Shown here: positions 22,231 to 30,455 of the stretch, one piece after another
Layout of the letters: each line of letters opens with the position of its first letter
Numbering within the stretch: position 1 is the stretch's first letter
NCBI GenBank assembly: GCA_023410295.1
Contig: JAEYPY010000016.1
Span: forward strand, 1 to 30,737
Reading direction: 5' to 3'
Origin: Pseudomonadota bacterium
Lineage (GTDB): Bacteria > Pseudomonadota > Alphaproteobacteria > Caulobacterales > Aquidulcibacteraceae
DNA length: 30,737 bases
Notes under the pieces: generated by a model
What the model was told of the DNA's origin: nothing
Seen by the model: the letters and a program-made list of their open reading frames with translations, nothing else
The model's database searches: none
Program-made: the position numbers and the translations under genes

Positions 22231-22766
22231 CTCTCGCAATTTCACTAGAACCCATCGTCACCGAGCGCCTGGCGCTTCGTCCGGTTGAGACGGCGCACGC
22301 CGAAGCGATGTGGCCGGTGCTGCGCGAGCCGGCGCTTTATCAGTGGATCGCACGCGCGCCGCCTGCGGCCTTGTCCGATGTCGAAGCGCGGCTGCAGCGC
22401 ACCTCCGTGCGCATCGCCGAAGGACGCGCGGATCAGTGGCTGAACTGGACCGTTTGGCTGCGCGAACAGGACGAAGCGATCGGCATCGTGGAATCGACGG
22501 TTCCGCCGTCGCGCGTTGTGGAGATCGCGTACATGTTTGCGCCGCGCCATTGGGGCCGGGGCTATGCAAACGAAGCGGTGCGCGCTGCGATGGAAGCGCT
22601 TGCGACCGGGGGCGCCGCCGCTTTCGAAGCAACGATCGACACGCGCAATGCTGCCTCACGCGCGCTCGCCGCCAAGCTGGGCTTTCGTCTGATCGAAACC
22701 CGTCCCTCCGGCGACATCATCGCCGGCGCACCGAGCCTGGAAGAAGTCTGGCGGCGCGAGGTTTAA
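22227..22766 (+). CDS. GNAT-family N-acetyltransferase (RimJ-like)
   Basis: A 179-residue protein started by GTG in a GTGA overlap with gluQ. ERLALRPVE near the N-terminus, VEIAYMFAPRHWGRGYANEAVRAAME (acetyl-CoA-binding motif A with R/Q-x-x-G-x-G/A replaced by HWGRGYA), then IDTRNAASRALAAKLGFRLIE place it in the RimJ/RimL-like branch. The substrate, protein N-terminus or small amine, cannot be predicted. Coupling to gluQ suggests shared expression, not necessarily shared function. Confidence 0.9.
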   Translation: MTLAISLEPIVTERLALRPVETAHAEAMWPVLREPALYQWIARAPPAALSDVEARLQRTSVRIAEGRADQWLNWTVWLREQDEAIGIVESTVPPSRVVEIAYMFAPRHWGRGYANEAVRAAMEALATGGAAAFEATIDTRNAASRALAAKLGFRLIETRPSGDIIAGAPSLEEVWRREV

Positions 22767-23053
22767 TCCGGATAGTGCCGGTCGCCGGGCCAGCCTTCGA
22801 TGGCTTCGATGGTCTCGTGTGCGGACTCTAGCTTGTGGTCCGGCACGTTGGAGATGCGCGCGGCTTCGATCCACGCCTTGATCGCCGTCGGCGCTAAGCG
22901 GTCGCGGCCGCAGAGCAGGAAGAAAGGTTCGTCCTTGGCCAGCGCCCAGAGCGAGCCGTGCTCCAGCTCGGACGCCAGATACGTGAACCCCGCATCGCGC
23001 AGCAACTTCGCCGCCTGAAGCTTTGCTTCGCGGCCTTCCACTTCACCGACCAT
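22763..23053 (-). CDS. Small soluble conserved hypothetical protein
   Basis: A 96-residue protein without signal or membrane segment, of unrecognised family. Notable parts are AAKLLRDAGFTYLASELEHGSLWALAKDEPFFLLCGRDRLAP and WIEAARISNVPDHKLESAHETIEAIEGW. The segment FFLLCGRDRLAPTAIKAWIEAA reads as a strand-helix unit. AGAGGAGG, about six bases before the ATG, gives a very strong ribosome-binding site and supports the start at 23053. It lies 11 bases after the serine hydrolase gene and is probably co-transcribed with it; its stop overlaps the GNAT stop. Confidence 0.75.
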   Translation of the reverse strand: MVGEVEGREAKLQAAKLLRDAGFTYLASELEHGSLWALAKDEPFFLLCGRDRLAPTAIKAWIEAARISNVPDHKLESAHETIEAIEGWPGDRHYPD

Positions 23054-23064
23054 CGCCGCCTCCT

Positions 23065-24234
23065 CTACTGTTCAGGCCGATCGCCGAACGCGCCGATGAG
23101 GCGCGTCGCCCAGTCGCCCAGCGCATTCCATGCTTCGCCGCCGCCGTCAAAGAGGCCGAGCCGCACCAGCACCAAATCTTTCGACGGTACGACGACAATG
23201 ATCTGCCCTTCGTGGCCTTGCGCCGAGAACGCATCGGCCATGGCATTGTCGGTGATCAATGAGCGGTCCGGCCGCCCCGGCCCTTCCGCAGGCGTCAGCC
23301 ACCAGTGCGCGCCGTAAACGTCCGTGTCCGCGTCCGGCCCGCGCGTGCGCGCGAAATCGACCCAACCTTCCGGCAGCACGCGTTGGCCGTCCCAGACGCC
23401 GCCGCGCAGATAAAGATAGCCGAAGCGCGCGAAATCACGCGCGCTCGCCCATACCAGTGATGAGCCGTAGAACGTACCCTGCGGATCGAACTCGACCACA
23501 GGGTTCATGCCGATGCGATCGAACAGCGATGCATCCATCCAAGCGCGCATGCGTGCGCGGCGATCGTTGACATCGCGCGGATCGGGCACGATCACACGCG
23601 TCAGCGCATCGGAGATGAGAAGCGTGCCGGCGGAGCTGTAATTCCAGCGCGTGCCCGGATCGTGGATGAGCGGCCGCCCAGCCGCCCAGCGCGCGACGTC
23701 GCGCCGGCCTTCGCCGAACAACATGCGCGCGTTGCCAGCCTCAGCGATGTTTTCGGCGGATTCGGTGTAGTCGAGCCCATCGACCATGTTCAGCCATTGC
23801 CGCCAGGTGATCGAGGAGCGGCGGTCGCCCGCGCTCCAATGCGGGCTGCCCATCGGCGCGTCGATGCTGACGCGGCCCTGCAACACCGCGGCCCCGACAA
23901 GCGCATGCGTCACCGATTTCGCCATCGACCAGGAATTGAGCCGCGTTTCGCGCATGTAGCCATCGGCGTAGCGCTCGAACACGATGCGCCCGCCTTGTAC
24001 GATGAGCACGGCGCGCGTCTCCTGCATAAGCGGGTGGGGTCCGGCGAACGCTTCGGTGACGGCCAGATCAAACGCAGCGCGATCGACATCCGCCGGTAAG
24101 GACGCGGTTTGCCAGTCCTGCGTCGGCCAGGCGACGCCCGCGGGCTGCGGCGGCAATGGATGCAACGTCTGCGCGACGCCCGCGCCGGTGGATAACACCA
24201 GCACGGCCAACGCCGCCAAAGCGCCTCGCAGCAT
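23065..24234 (-). CDS. Periplasmic serine hydrolase, class C beta-lactamase fold
   Basis: I set the start at the ATG ending at 24234, with GAGGGGA upstream, giving 389 residues; the frame extends upstream only through the antisense of other genes. A signal peptide (LAALAVLVLSTGAGVA, cleavage before QTLHP) precedes the domain. The nucleophile motif S103-M-A-K106 lies in NSWSMAKSVTHALVGA, the second motif is Y-S-S in WNYSSAGTLLISDAL, and GHEGQIIVVVPS supplies the third. The middle motif YSS instead of YxN is common in esterase- or peptidase-like members, so true beta-lactamase activity is not implied. The gene is divergent from the anchored Cys-rich protein gene. Confidence 0.9.
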   Translation of the reverse strand: MLRGALAALAVLVLSTGAGVAQTLHPLPPQPAGVAWPTQDWQTASLPADVDRAAFDLAVTEAFAGPHPLMQETRAVLIVQGGRIVFERYADGYMRETRLNSWSMAKSVTHALVGAAVLQGRVSIDAPMGSPHWSAGDRRSSITWRQWLNMVDGLDYTESAENIAEAGNARMLFGEGRRDVARWAAGRPLIHDPGTRWNYSSAGTLLISDALTRVIVPDPRDVNDRRARMRAWMDASLFDRIGMNPVVEFDPQGTFYGSSLVWASARDFARFGYLYLRGGVWDGQRVLPEGWVDFARTRGPDADTDVYGAHWWLTPAEGPGRPDRSLITDNAMADAFSAQGHEGQIIVVVPSKDLVLVRLGLFDGGGEAWNALGDWATRLIGAFGDRPEQ

Positions 24235-24288
24235 GACGCGTCCCCTCGCCTTCGCTATGATCGGCGTCAAGCATAGGGGGAGGCACGC

Positions 24289-24603
24289 GTGTCGCGCAAA
24301 CGGTGGCTGTGGATTGGCGGCGTGGGGCTTGCGGCGGTGGTGCTCTCCAGCATCGCTTGGTCGATGCAGGATGACGTCGCCTACGCCAACATCGCCACCG
24401 GCTACGCCGCCAAGCAGACCTGCTCGTGCCGCTTCGTCAGCGGCCGCACGCTTGAATCCTGCATCGCCGACTTTCCTGCTGACGCGCGCGATGCGCTCTC
24501 CGTCACGGAGAACGGCGCCACCGTGCGCGCCAGCGTCCTCTTCGGCGCCATCAGCGCCGAGGCAACCTTTGAGGACGAATACGGCTGCCGCATCGTGAAC
24601 TGA
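24289..24603 (+). CDS. Membrane-anchored Cys-rich small protein, unknown
   Basis: A 104-residue protein started by GTG at 24289, preceded by GGGGGAGGC. A positively charged start (MSRKR) and a hydrophobic segment (6-24) make an uncleaved or cleaved export signal. The exported part has four cysteines in QTCSCRF, LESCIADF and YGCRIV, so two disulfides in the periplasm are likely. It is transcribed away from the serine hydrolase gene across 54 bases; a shared regulatory region and a related role such as inhibitor, chaperone or partner are possible. I do not recognise the family. Confidence 0.72.
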   Translation: MSRKRWLWIGGVGLAAVVLSSIAWSMQDDVAYANIATGYAAKQTCSCRFVSGRTLESCIADFPADARDALSVTENGATVRASVLFGAISAEATFEDEYGCRIVN

Positions 24604-24664
24604 CGCCATCCTTGAAATGACGGCCGGGATATTTCCTGCTAGGTCCGAGTTCCAGGAGCCCCTC

Positions 24665-24949
24665 ATGGCAGACCACAGCCTCTTCATTTTCGTCCGCGTC
24701 AAGGACGCGACGCCGGAAGCCGTCGGCAACGCGCTACGCGATTCCAGCGACAAGATCATGGACATCTATTCGATCATGGGCGAGTGGGACTTGCTCGTGC
24801 GTATCGAACATCCCGATCTCAACACGATCCAGAAGGTCGTCACCGAGACCATTCGCACGCATCCGAACGTCGCGCAGACCTACACGATCCTTGGCTACCA
24901 GCTTTACGGATCGAAGTGGCCCGGCTTCGATTATCCGGACACCGAATGA
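24665..24949 (+). CDS. Stand-alone RAM (Lrp/AsnC ligand-binding) domain protein
   Basis: The ATG at 24665, with CAGGAGCCCC before it, gives 94 residues that cover only the regulator-of-amino-acid-metabolism domain: LFIFVRVKDATPEAV, MDIYSIMGEWDLLVRIEHPDL and HPNVAQTYTILGYQ. The DNA-binding domain of Lrp/AsnC proteins is absent. Such stand-alone proteins form ring-like oligomers and bind amino acids. The stop overlaps the next gene, a formamidase-like hydrolase, as ATGA. The thr operon lies just beyond on the opposite strand, so sensing of an amino acid is an attractive but unproven idea. Confidence 0.9.
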   Translation: MADHSLFIFVRVKDATPEAVGNALRDSSDKIMDIYSIMGEWDLLVRIEHPDLNTIQKVVTETIRTHPNVAQTYTILGYQLYGSKWPGFDYPDTE

Positions 24950-25734
24950 GCCTCGACCTCGAAAAGGAATACAACAACCGCGCCCGCGTGCCGGATTCCG
25001 CGGAGATCATCGCCAGCTGGGGCCGCGACGCCGCCGCGTATCGCGAAACGAAAGCGCCGCGCGTGCTCCGCTATGGCGATGGCGAACGTCACACCATGGA
25101 TTGTTTCGAAGCCGGCGGTGGACCGGCGGTGATGTACGTGCACGGCGGTTACTGGCAGGCGGTCGACAAGAGCTTTCACAGTCATCAGGCGCGCGGCCTC
25201 AACGCGCTCGGCATCAGCGTCGCCATGCCGAGCTACGATCTTTGCCCCAATGTGCGCATCGGCGACATCGTCGCGCAGATTCGCGCCGCGACGCTGGCGC
25301 TCTATCGCGACACCGGCGCGCCCGTCATCGTCAGCGGCCATTCCGCCGGCGGCCATCTCGCGGCGTGCGTGCTCGCCACCGAAGTGCACGTGCCGGCCGC
25401 CTACGCCATCTCCGGCCTCTTCGATCTAGCGCCGCTCATCCCCACCAGCATCAACGCCAAGCTCGGCCTCGACGCCGCAGAGGCGCGCACGCAGAGCCCC
25501 CTCTTCTGGCCCGCGCCGAAAGGCAAAATGCTCGATGCCGTCGTAGGCGACGACGAATCGAGTGAGTTCTTGCGCCAAAGCGCGGCTATCGTCGCCGCCT
25601 GGGGCGAAGCGGGCGTTGCCACGCGCTACGAAGAGATCGCCGGCGCGAACCATTTCACTGTGATCGCGCCGCTCACCGATCCGGACAGCGCAATGTGCGA
25701 ACGCTTAGCGCAACTCGCGCGCGCCGCAGCTTAA
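24946..25734 (+). CDS. Kynurenine-formamidase-like alpha/beta hydrolase
   Basis: The start at 24946 gives 262 residues. LEKEYNNRARVPD at the N-terminus, HGGYW (66-70, oxyanion hole), Ser133 in GHSAGGH, Asp202 or Asp203 in VVGDDESSEF and His236 in GANHFTVI form the triad of the arylformamidase group that includes eukaryotic kynurenine formamidase. It may hydrolyse N-formylkynurenine or an analogous amide or ester. No other tryptophan-degrading gene is present, so the substrate is unproven. It is coupled to the RAM-domain gene by a 4-nt overlap, and three bases separate its stop from that of thrC. Confidence 0.88.
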   Translation: MSLDLEKEYNNRARVPDSAEIIASWGRDAAAYRETKAPRVLRYGDGERHTMDCFEAGGGPAVMYVHGGYWQAVDKSFHSHQARGLNALGISVAMPSYDLCPNVRIGDIVAQIRAATLALYRDTGAPVIVSGHSAGGHLAACVLATEVHVPAAYAISGLFDLAPLIPTSINAKLGLDAAEARTQSPLFWPAPKGKMLDAVVGDDESSEFLRQSAAIVAAWGEAGVATRYEEIAGANHFTVIAPLTDPDSAMCERLAQLARAAA

Positions 25735-25737
25735 TCG

Positions 25738-27012
25738 CTACGTCAGCGCCGCGCGCAGTGCATCCAGCGTCGGTTCAAGCTCGGTCGCCGGCAGCGCGGG
25801 CGGCAGCGACGCCAGCGCCGGCGGCGGTTCGATCGCGCGGCCGATCAGCGGCTCAACCACTTCGGGAAATTTCGCCGGATGCGCGGTCGCGACAATCACC
25901 CAGCGCGCACCGGGCTCGCGCGGCGTGTGACGCGCCAAGGCTTCAGCCGCCGCCGCCGTGTGCGGACACCAAACCTGACCGTACCGATCATACCCGGCAC
26001 GAATGCGCGCGCGGATCGCTTCGTCCTCGATTGCATAAGCACTGACCGCCGCACGCAGCGCATCCACGTCGCGAAACAAATGCCGCAGCCGCTCCGCGTT
26101 GCTCGGATCGCCGACATCCATGGCCGAGGCGAGCGTCGCCACGCTTGCGCGCGGGCGCCAATCGCCGGAGCTGAGATAATCGGGCATGGTGCGGTTGGCG
26201 TTGTGCGCCAGCACGATCTCGCCGATCGGCAGACCGGTATGCCGCGCCCACACGCACGCCGTCGCGTGCCCCAGATTGCCGCTCGGCACCACGAACGAAG
26301 CCTTGACGCCGTGCTCGCGATGGATCGCCACGCTGGTCGCCGCGAAATAGCACATCTGCGGCAAGAGACGGCCGACATTGATGCTGTTCGCCGAGGAGAG
26401 TTCGAAGCGCGCGCGCAGATCAGCATCGGCGAACGCCTGCTTCACCAGCCGCTGGCAATCGTCAAACACGCCGCGCACGGCGAACGCCTGCACATTGCCG
26501 CCCCAGCAGGTGAGCTGACGTTCCTGCGCCGGCGATACGCCGCCCTTCGGATAAAGCACACTGACACGCACATTGACGCGATTATGAAACGCCGCCGCGA
26601 CCGCGCCGCCGGTATCGCCCGAGGTCGCCACCAGGATATGCAGCGGCCGCGTCCGTTCGATGCGCGCCATGGACGCGGCCAGGAAGCGTGCGCCGAAATC
26701 CTTGAACGCCGCGGTGGGACCGTGGAACAGCTCCAGCACGTCGGCGCTGTCATCGCTCAGTTTCACGCGCGGTACAGGGAAGTTGAACGCTTCGCTGGTG
26801 ATGGCGCCGAGCTCTGGCGCGAGCGCGTCGCCTTCGAAGAACGCCCGCAGGACATCGGCCGCGACGTGCGGCAGATCATCCGCTTCGCGCGAGACTGCAT
26901 AACGCGGCCATTCCGCCGGCACGTAGAGTCCGCCATCGGGCGCGAGCCCACGCATCAGTGCGTCGCTGAATAATGCCGGCGCCGCCTCACCTCGCGTGCT
27001 GACGTAGCGCAT
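25738..27012 (-). CDS. thrC: Threonine synthase
   Basis: The ATG at 27012 shares a base with the thrB stop (TGATG) and gives 424 residues. MRYVSTRGEAAPALFSDALMRGLAPDGGLYVP is the typical N-terminus, Lys104 in AAFKDFGARF forms the PLP Schiff base, and GDTGGAVAAAF and VPSGNLGHATA bind the cofactor phosphate and substrate. It converts O-phosphohomoserine to threonine and phosphate, the last step of the pathway encoded by this operon. Length fits the E. coli-like class of about 430 residues. Confidence 0.96.
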   Translation of the reverse strand: MRYVSTRGEAAPALFSDALMRGLAPDGGLYVPAEWPRYAVSREADDLPHVAADVLRAFFEGDALAPELGAITSEAFNFPVPRVKLSDDSADVLELFHGPTAAFKDFGARFLAASMARIERTRPLHILVATSGDTGGAVAAAFHNRVNVRVSVLYPKGGVSPAQERQLTCWGGNVQAFAVRGVFDDCQRLVKQAFADADLRARFELSSANSINVGRLLPQMCYFAATSVAIHREHGVKASFVVPSGNLGHATACVWARHTGLPIGEIVLAHNANRTMPDYLSSGDWRPRASVATLASAMDVGDPSNAERLRHLFRDVDALRAAVSAYAIEDEAIRARIRAGYDRYGQVWCPHTAAAAEALARHTPREPGARWVIVATAHPAKFPEVVEPLIGRAIEPPPALASLPPALPATELEPTLDALRAALT

Positions 27013-27950
27013 CACGAAACCAGCCGTGCGCCGCCCGGCGCGATCTCGGTGACCCAAGCGTCGGTCTCAAGCTCACGCGCCGCAAACGACGCAATCATAG
27101 CATCGCGCACCGCGTCGGCTTGATCCGCGAGCGCCCAGGCGAACATGGTCGGCCCGGCGCCGGAGATCGAACATCCAAGCGCGCCCGCCGCCATCGCCGC
27201 CGCGCGCGTTTCGGCAAAGCCCGGGATCAGGGATTGGCGCTGGCGCTCGATCACCACGTCCTCGAAGGATTCCCGGATCATCTCGAGATCGTCAGTGTAG
27301 CAGCCGGAGATGAAGCCGGCGAGATTGGCCGTCTGCCAAACGAAGTCCGACATATCGACGTGGCGGTTCAGAAGCGCACGCGCTTCTTTCGTCGCCAGGA
27401 ACATGCGCGGATGCACGACGACGGCGCGGATCGCCGCCGGAACGGGAATGCGCTTCACGCGCGGATGATCGACGCCCACCGTCAGCACCAAGCCGCCGAA
27501 TAGCGACGGCGCGACATTGTCGACGTGGAGTGCGCCGCTCGCCACCGCTTCGCCGCGCATGGCGAACTTCAAAAGATCAAGCTCGACGAACGGCTGCTCC
27601 AGCAGGGCGTTCGCCGCCACAACCGCGGCCACCGCCGACGAGGCCGAGCCGCCAAGGCCAGATCCAAGCGGAATCCCTTTCTCGATCTCGAGCGCGATGC
27701 CGAAGACCGGCTGCGCCGCTTCGCAGAGCGCTTCGACCGCGCGCCCCGCCGTGTTCTTCGCCGCTTCCAGCGGCAAGTCTTCAGCGACGCCGCGAATGGC
27801 GGTGATGCTGACGCCTTCGCCGCCACTTCGCGTCGCCGTCACGCGATCGCCCAGCGCATCGAGTGAAAAGCCCAAAATGTCGAAGCCCACAGCGACGTTG
27901 CCGACGGACGCCGGCGCGAACGCTGTCGCCGAGTGCCGACCCCCGCTCAC
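27012..27950 (-). CDS. thrB: Homoserine kinase, GHMP superfamily
   Basis: A 312-residue protein started by GTG in a GTGA overlap with thrA. FAPASVGNVAVGFDILGFSL is the substrate-binding start, PLGSGLGGSASSA (94-106) the GHMP phosphate-binding loop, and GCSISGAGPTMFAW the third conserved motif. It phosphorylates homoserine with ATP. Many Alphaproteobacteria instead use a ThrB of the choline-kinase/APH fold, which makes the GHMP form, together with the fused ThrA, unusual here (established family knowledge, host assignment inferred). It is directly followed by thrC. Confidence 0.95.
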   Translation of the reverse strand: MSGGRHSATAFAPASVGNVAVGFDILGFSLDALGDRVTATRSGGEGVSITAIRGVAEDLPLEAAKNTAGRAVEALCEAAQPVFGIALEIEKGIPLGSGLGGSASSAVAAVVAANALLEQPFVELDLLKFAMRGEAVASGALHVDNVAPSLFGGLVLTVGVDHPRVKRIPVPAAIRAVVVHPRMFLATKEARALLNRHVDMSDFVWQTANLAGFISGCYTDDLEMIRESFEDVVIERQRQSLIPGFAETRAAAMAAGALGCSISGAGPTMFAWALADQADAVRDAMIASFAARELETDAWVTEIAPGGARLVS

Positions 27951-30424
27951 AGCCGAGCTCCCAGGTAGGAGGCGAGCCGCAAGAGATCGGCGAACACACC
28001 GCCAGCCGTCACCGCCGGCCCCGCGCCCGGACCCTGCACAATCATCGGATTGGTGCTGTAGCGCGCCGTCGTGTAGCGCACGATGTTGTCGGTCAGCGCG
28101 GTGTTGGCCAGCGATGCATTTGCATCCAGTTCGACGATGCCGACGCTGGCTTCACCCGCTGCATTCACACGGCCGAGATGGCGCAGCACCTTGCCGCGCG
28201 CCCGCGCCGCGTCGAGCCGTGCTTTCATGGCCGCGTCGAATTCACCAAGGCGCTGCATGAATTCATCCACGCTGACATTCTGCAACGGCCCGGGCACCAG
28301 GCTCTCGATCGCAACGTCGGTCAGCTCGATCTTCAGTCCCATCTCCCGCGCGAGGATGACCAGCTTGCGCGCCACATCGAGACCGGAGAGGTCGTCGCGG
28401 GGATCAGGCTCGGTGTAGCCGCGCTGGCGCGCATCACGCACGACTTCCGAGAATGGCGTCGTCCCGTCATAGACGTTGAACAGATACGCCAGCGTGCCGG
28501 AGAAGATGCCGTCGATGCTGGCGATATCGTCGCCGGTTTCCCGCAGCTCGCGCGCCGTTTGCAGCACTGGGAGACCCGCGCCCACCGTCGTCTCGTAAAG
28601 ATAGTGCGCGCCACTCGCCGCGCGAACGTCGCGCATGCGCTGATAATAGGCGTACTCGCTCGAATGCGCCTTCTTATTGGCGGTGACGACATGCATCCCG
28701 CGTTCGAAGAAATCGACATAGCGCCGCGCCACGTCTTCGCTCGCCGAACAATCGATCACGACGCTATGCGGGAGGTGCTCGGCGCGCACATGCTCCATGA
28801 ATTTATCCAGATCGAGCGGTTCGGCATGGCGCTCGATCTCCCCTTTCCAATCCGCCAATTGCGCGCCGCGATCGAACAGCGCCATGCGCTTGGACGAGGC
28901 AATCGCGCGCACGCGCAAATCGAGATTGAATTGGCGCCGCAAGCGTTCGGCCTGCGAGGCGAGCTGATCCAACAGCACGCTGCCCACCGTGCCGGGGCCA
29001 ATAACGCCGATCGAGATCGTGTGCGGCGAGAGATAGAAGCTCGCGTGCGCTGCACGCAGCGCCTTGGTCGTGCTCGGCGCATCGACGACGACGGAGATGT
29101 TCCGCTCCGACGCGCCTTGCGCGATGGCGCGTACGTTGACATTGGCGCGCCCGAGCGCGTCGAACAATTTGGCCGCGACACCCGGCGTTCCAGCCATGCC
29201 GTCGCCGACGATGGCCATGATCGCCAGGCCGCGGTCGATCGCCACGTCTTGGATCTGCCCCGTGCGCAGCTCGCGATCGAACGCCTCGCGCGCGGCATCG
29301 GCCGCGCGTTCGACCTGATCTTCCGGCACGGCGCAGCAGATGGAATGCTCCGAACTTCCCTGCGAAATCAGGATCACCGAGATCGAGGCTTCGCGCAGCG
29401 CGCCGAACAGGCGATGCGCCGTGCCCGGCACGCCGATCATGCCGGCGCCTTCCAGATTGATCATCGCCACGCGTTCGATGCTGGTGATGCCTTTCACCGG
29501 CAGCGGCGATTTCGGTTCGGCGCAGATCAGCGTGCCGTCGCCTTGCGGCGCAAACGTGTTGAGGATGCGGATCGGGATAGCACTGGCGATGGCCGGGCTC
29601 ATGGTCTGCGGATGCAGCACCTTGGCGCCGAAATAGGCGAGCTCCATTGCTTCGTCGTACGAGAGTTGATCGATCACCGTCGCGCCCGGCACGCGGCGCG
29701 GATCGGCGGAGAGAACGCCGTCGACATCAGTCCAGATGCAAATCTCGCGCGCATCGAGCAGCGCGCCGAAGATGGATGCGGAGAAATCGCTGCCGTTGCG
29801 CCCAAGCGTCGTTTGCGCGCCGAGCTTGTCGGACGCGATGAAGCCGGTGATCACCAGCACGCCGCGAAAGTCCGCTGCAACCTGCGCGGCGATGTTGGCG
29901 CGCGAGCGTTCCCAGTCGACGATCGGCCCCAGCGGCCCCCACTCGACGACAATCACCTGTCGCGCATCGAGCCAGCGCACTTCGCCCATGCGCCCGCGCT
30001 CGCTCAAGAGCCGCGTCAGCAACCGCGACGACCAGATCTCGCCCTGCCCCGTCACCAGATCGCGCACATTGGGCGCGGCCGTCCGCGTCAACTGCACGGT
30101 ATGCAGCACGTTGCGCAGATCGGCGATGTCGTTGTCGAACTGGTCGAGATACGCGCTGGCGCCCGCCGCGCTCAGCACCTCATCGGCGATCGCCGCATGC
30201 CGCGCCCTGAGCGCCGCCAGCGCTTCGCCGACGTCCTGGCGCTGCTCGGCCAGCGCCACCAGCGCGTAGAGCTCATCGGTGACGCCGCGGCAGGCCGAGA
30301 GCACGATCGCGCGCCGCTCGCCCGCCCGCGCTTCCATAATTTCCGCGACCCGCCAGAAGCACGCCGCATCGGCGACGCTCGAACCGCCGAATTTGTGCAC
30401 CACCCAGGTCTTCACGCCGCCCAT
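27947..30424 (-). CDS. thrA: Bifunctional aspartokinase / homoserine dehydrogenase
   Basis: The open frame begins with GTG at 30472, but I prefer the ATG at 30424 (MGGVKTWVVHKFGGSSV) with GAGGGCGG before it. It gives 825 residues, close to the roughly 820 of E. coli ThrA. The aspartokinase part has KFGGSS at 11-16 and RNGSDFSASIFGALL. Two ACT domains follow in the middle, with NLEGAGMIGVPG and VGDGMAGTPGVAAKLF, and should bind threonine for feedback inhibition. The homoserine dehydrogenase begins near residue 470 with IGVIGPGTVGSVLLDQL, and carries GTLAYLF, a catalytic-domain motif. It catalyses the first and third steps of threonine synthesis and is the first gene of thrABC. Confidence 0.96.
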   Translation of the reverse strand: MGGVKTWVVHKFGGSSVADAACFWRVAEIMEARAGERRAIVLSACRGVTDELYALVALAEQRQDVGEALAALRARHAAIADEVLSAAGASAYLDQFDNDIADLRNVLHTVQLTRTAAPNVRDLVTGQGEIWSSRLLTRLLSERGRMGEVRWLDARQVIVVEWGPLGPIVDWERSRANIAAQVAADFRGVLVITGFIASDKLGAQTTLGRNGSDFSASIFGALLDAREICIWTDVDGVLSADPRRVPGATVIDQLSYDEAMELAYFGAKVLHPQTMSPAIASAIPIRILNTFAPQGDGTLICAEPKSPLPVKGITSIERVAMINLEGAGMIGVPGTAHRLFGALREASISVILISQGSSEHSICCAVPEDQVERAADAAREAFDRELRTGQIQDVAIDRGLAIMAIVGDGMAGTPGVAAKLFDALGRANVNVRAIAQGASERNISVVVDAPSTTKALRAAHASFYLSPHTISIGVIGPGTVGSVLLDQLASQAERLRRQFNLDLRVRAIASSKRMALFDRGAQLADWKGEIERHAEPLDLDKFMEHVRAEHLPHSVVIDCSASEDVARRYVDFFERGMHVVTANKKAHSSEYAYYQRMRDVRAASGAHYLYETTVGAGLPVLQTARELRETGDDIASIDGIFSGTLAYLFNVYDGTTPFSEVVRDARQRGYTEPDPRDDLSGLDVARKLVILAREMGLKIELTDVAIESLVPGPLQNVSVDEFMQRLGEFDAAMKARLDAARARGKVLRHLGRVNAAGEASVGIVELDANASLANTALTDNIVRYTTARYSTNPMIVQGPGAGPAVTAGGVFADLLRLASYLGARL

Positions 30425-30435
30425 ACCGCCCTCAC

Positions 30436-30455
30436 CGAGGCGCTCACTCGCCTCG
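30436..30455 (-). promoter_or_regulatory. Hairpin just upstream of the preferred thrA start
   Basis: CGAGGCG (30436-30442) and CGCCTCG (30449-30455) form a perfect 7-bp stem with a six-base loop. On the minus strand it ends a few bases before the GAGGGCGG ribosome-binding site of the ATG at 30424. The downstream arm could alternatively pair with GGCG of the ribosome-binding site, so a two-state structure is conceivable. If translation begins at 30463 or 30472 it is merely coding sequence. Confidence 0.35.

Noticed and set aside
24235..24765. N-terminal extension of the serine hydrolase
   Set aside because: It is antisense to the four-Cys and RAM-domain genes; the signal peptide begins at 24234.
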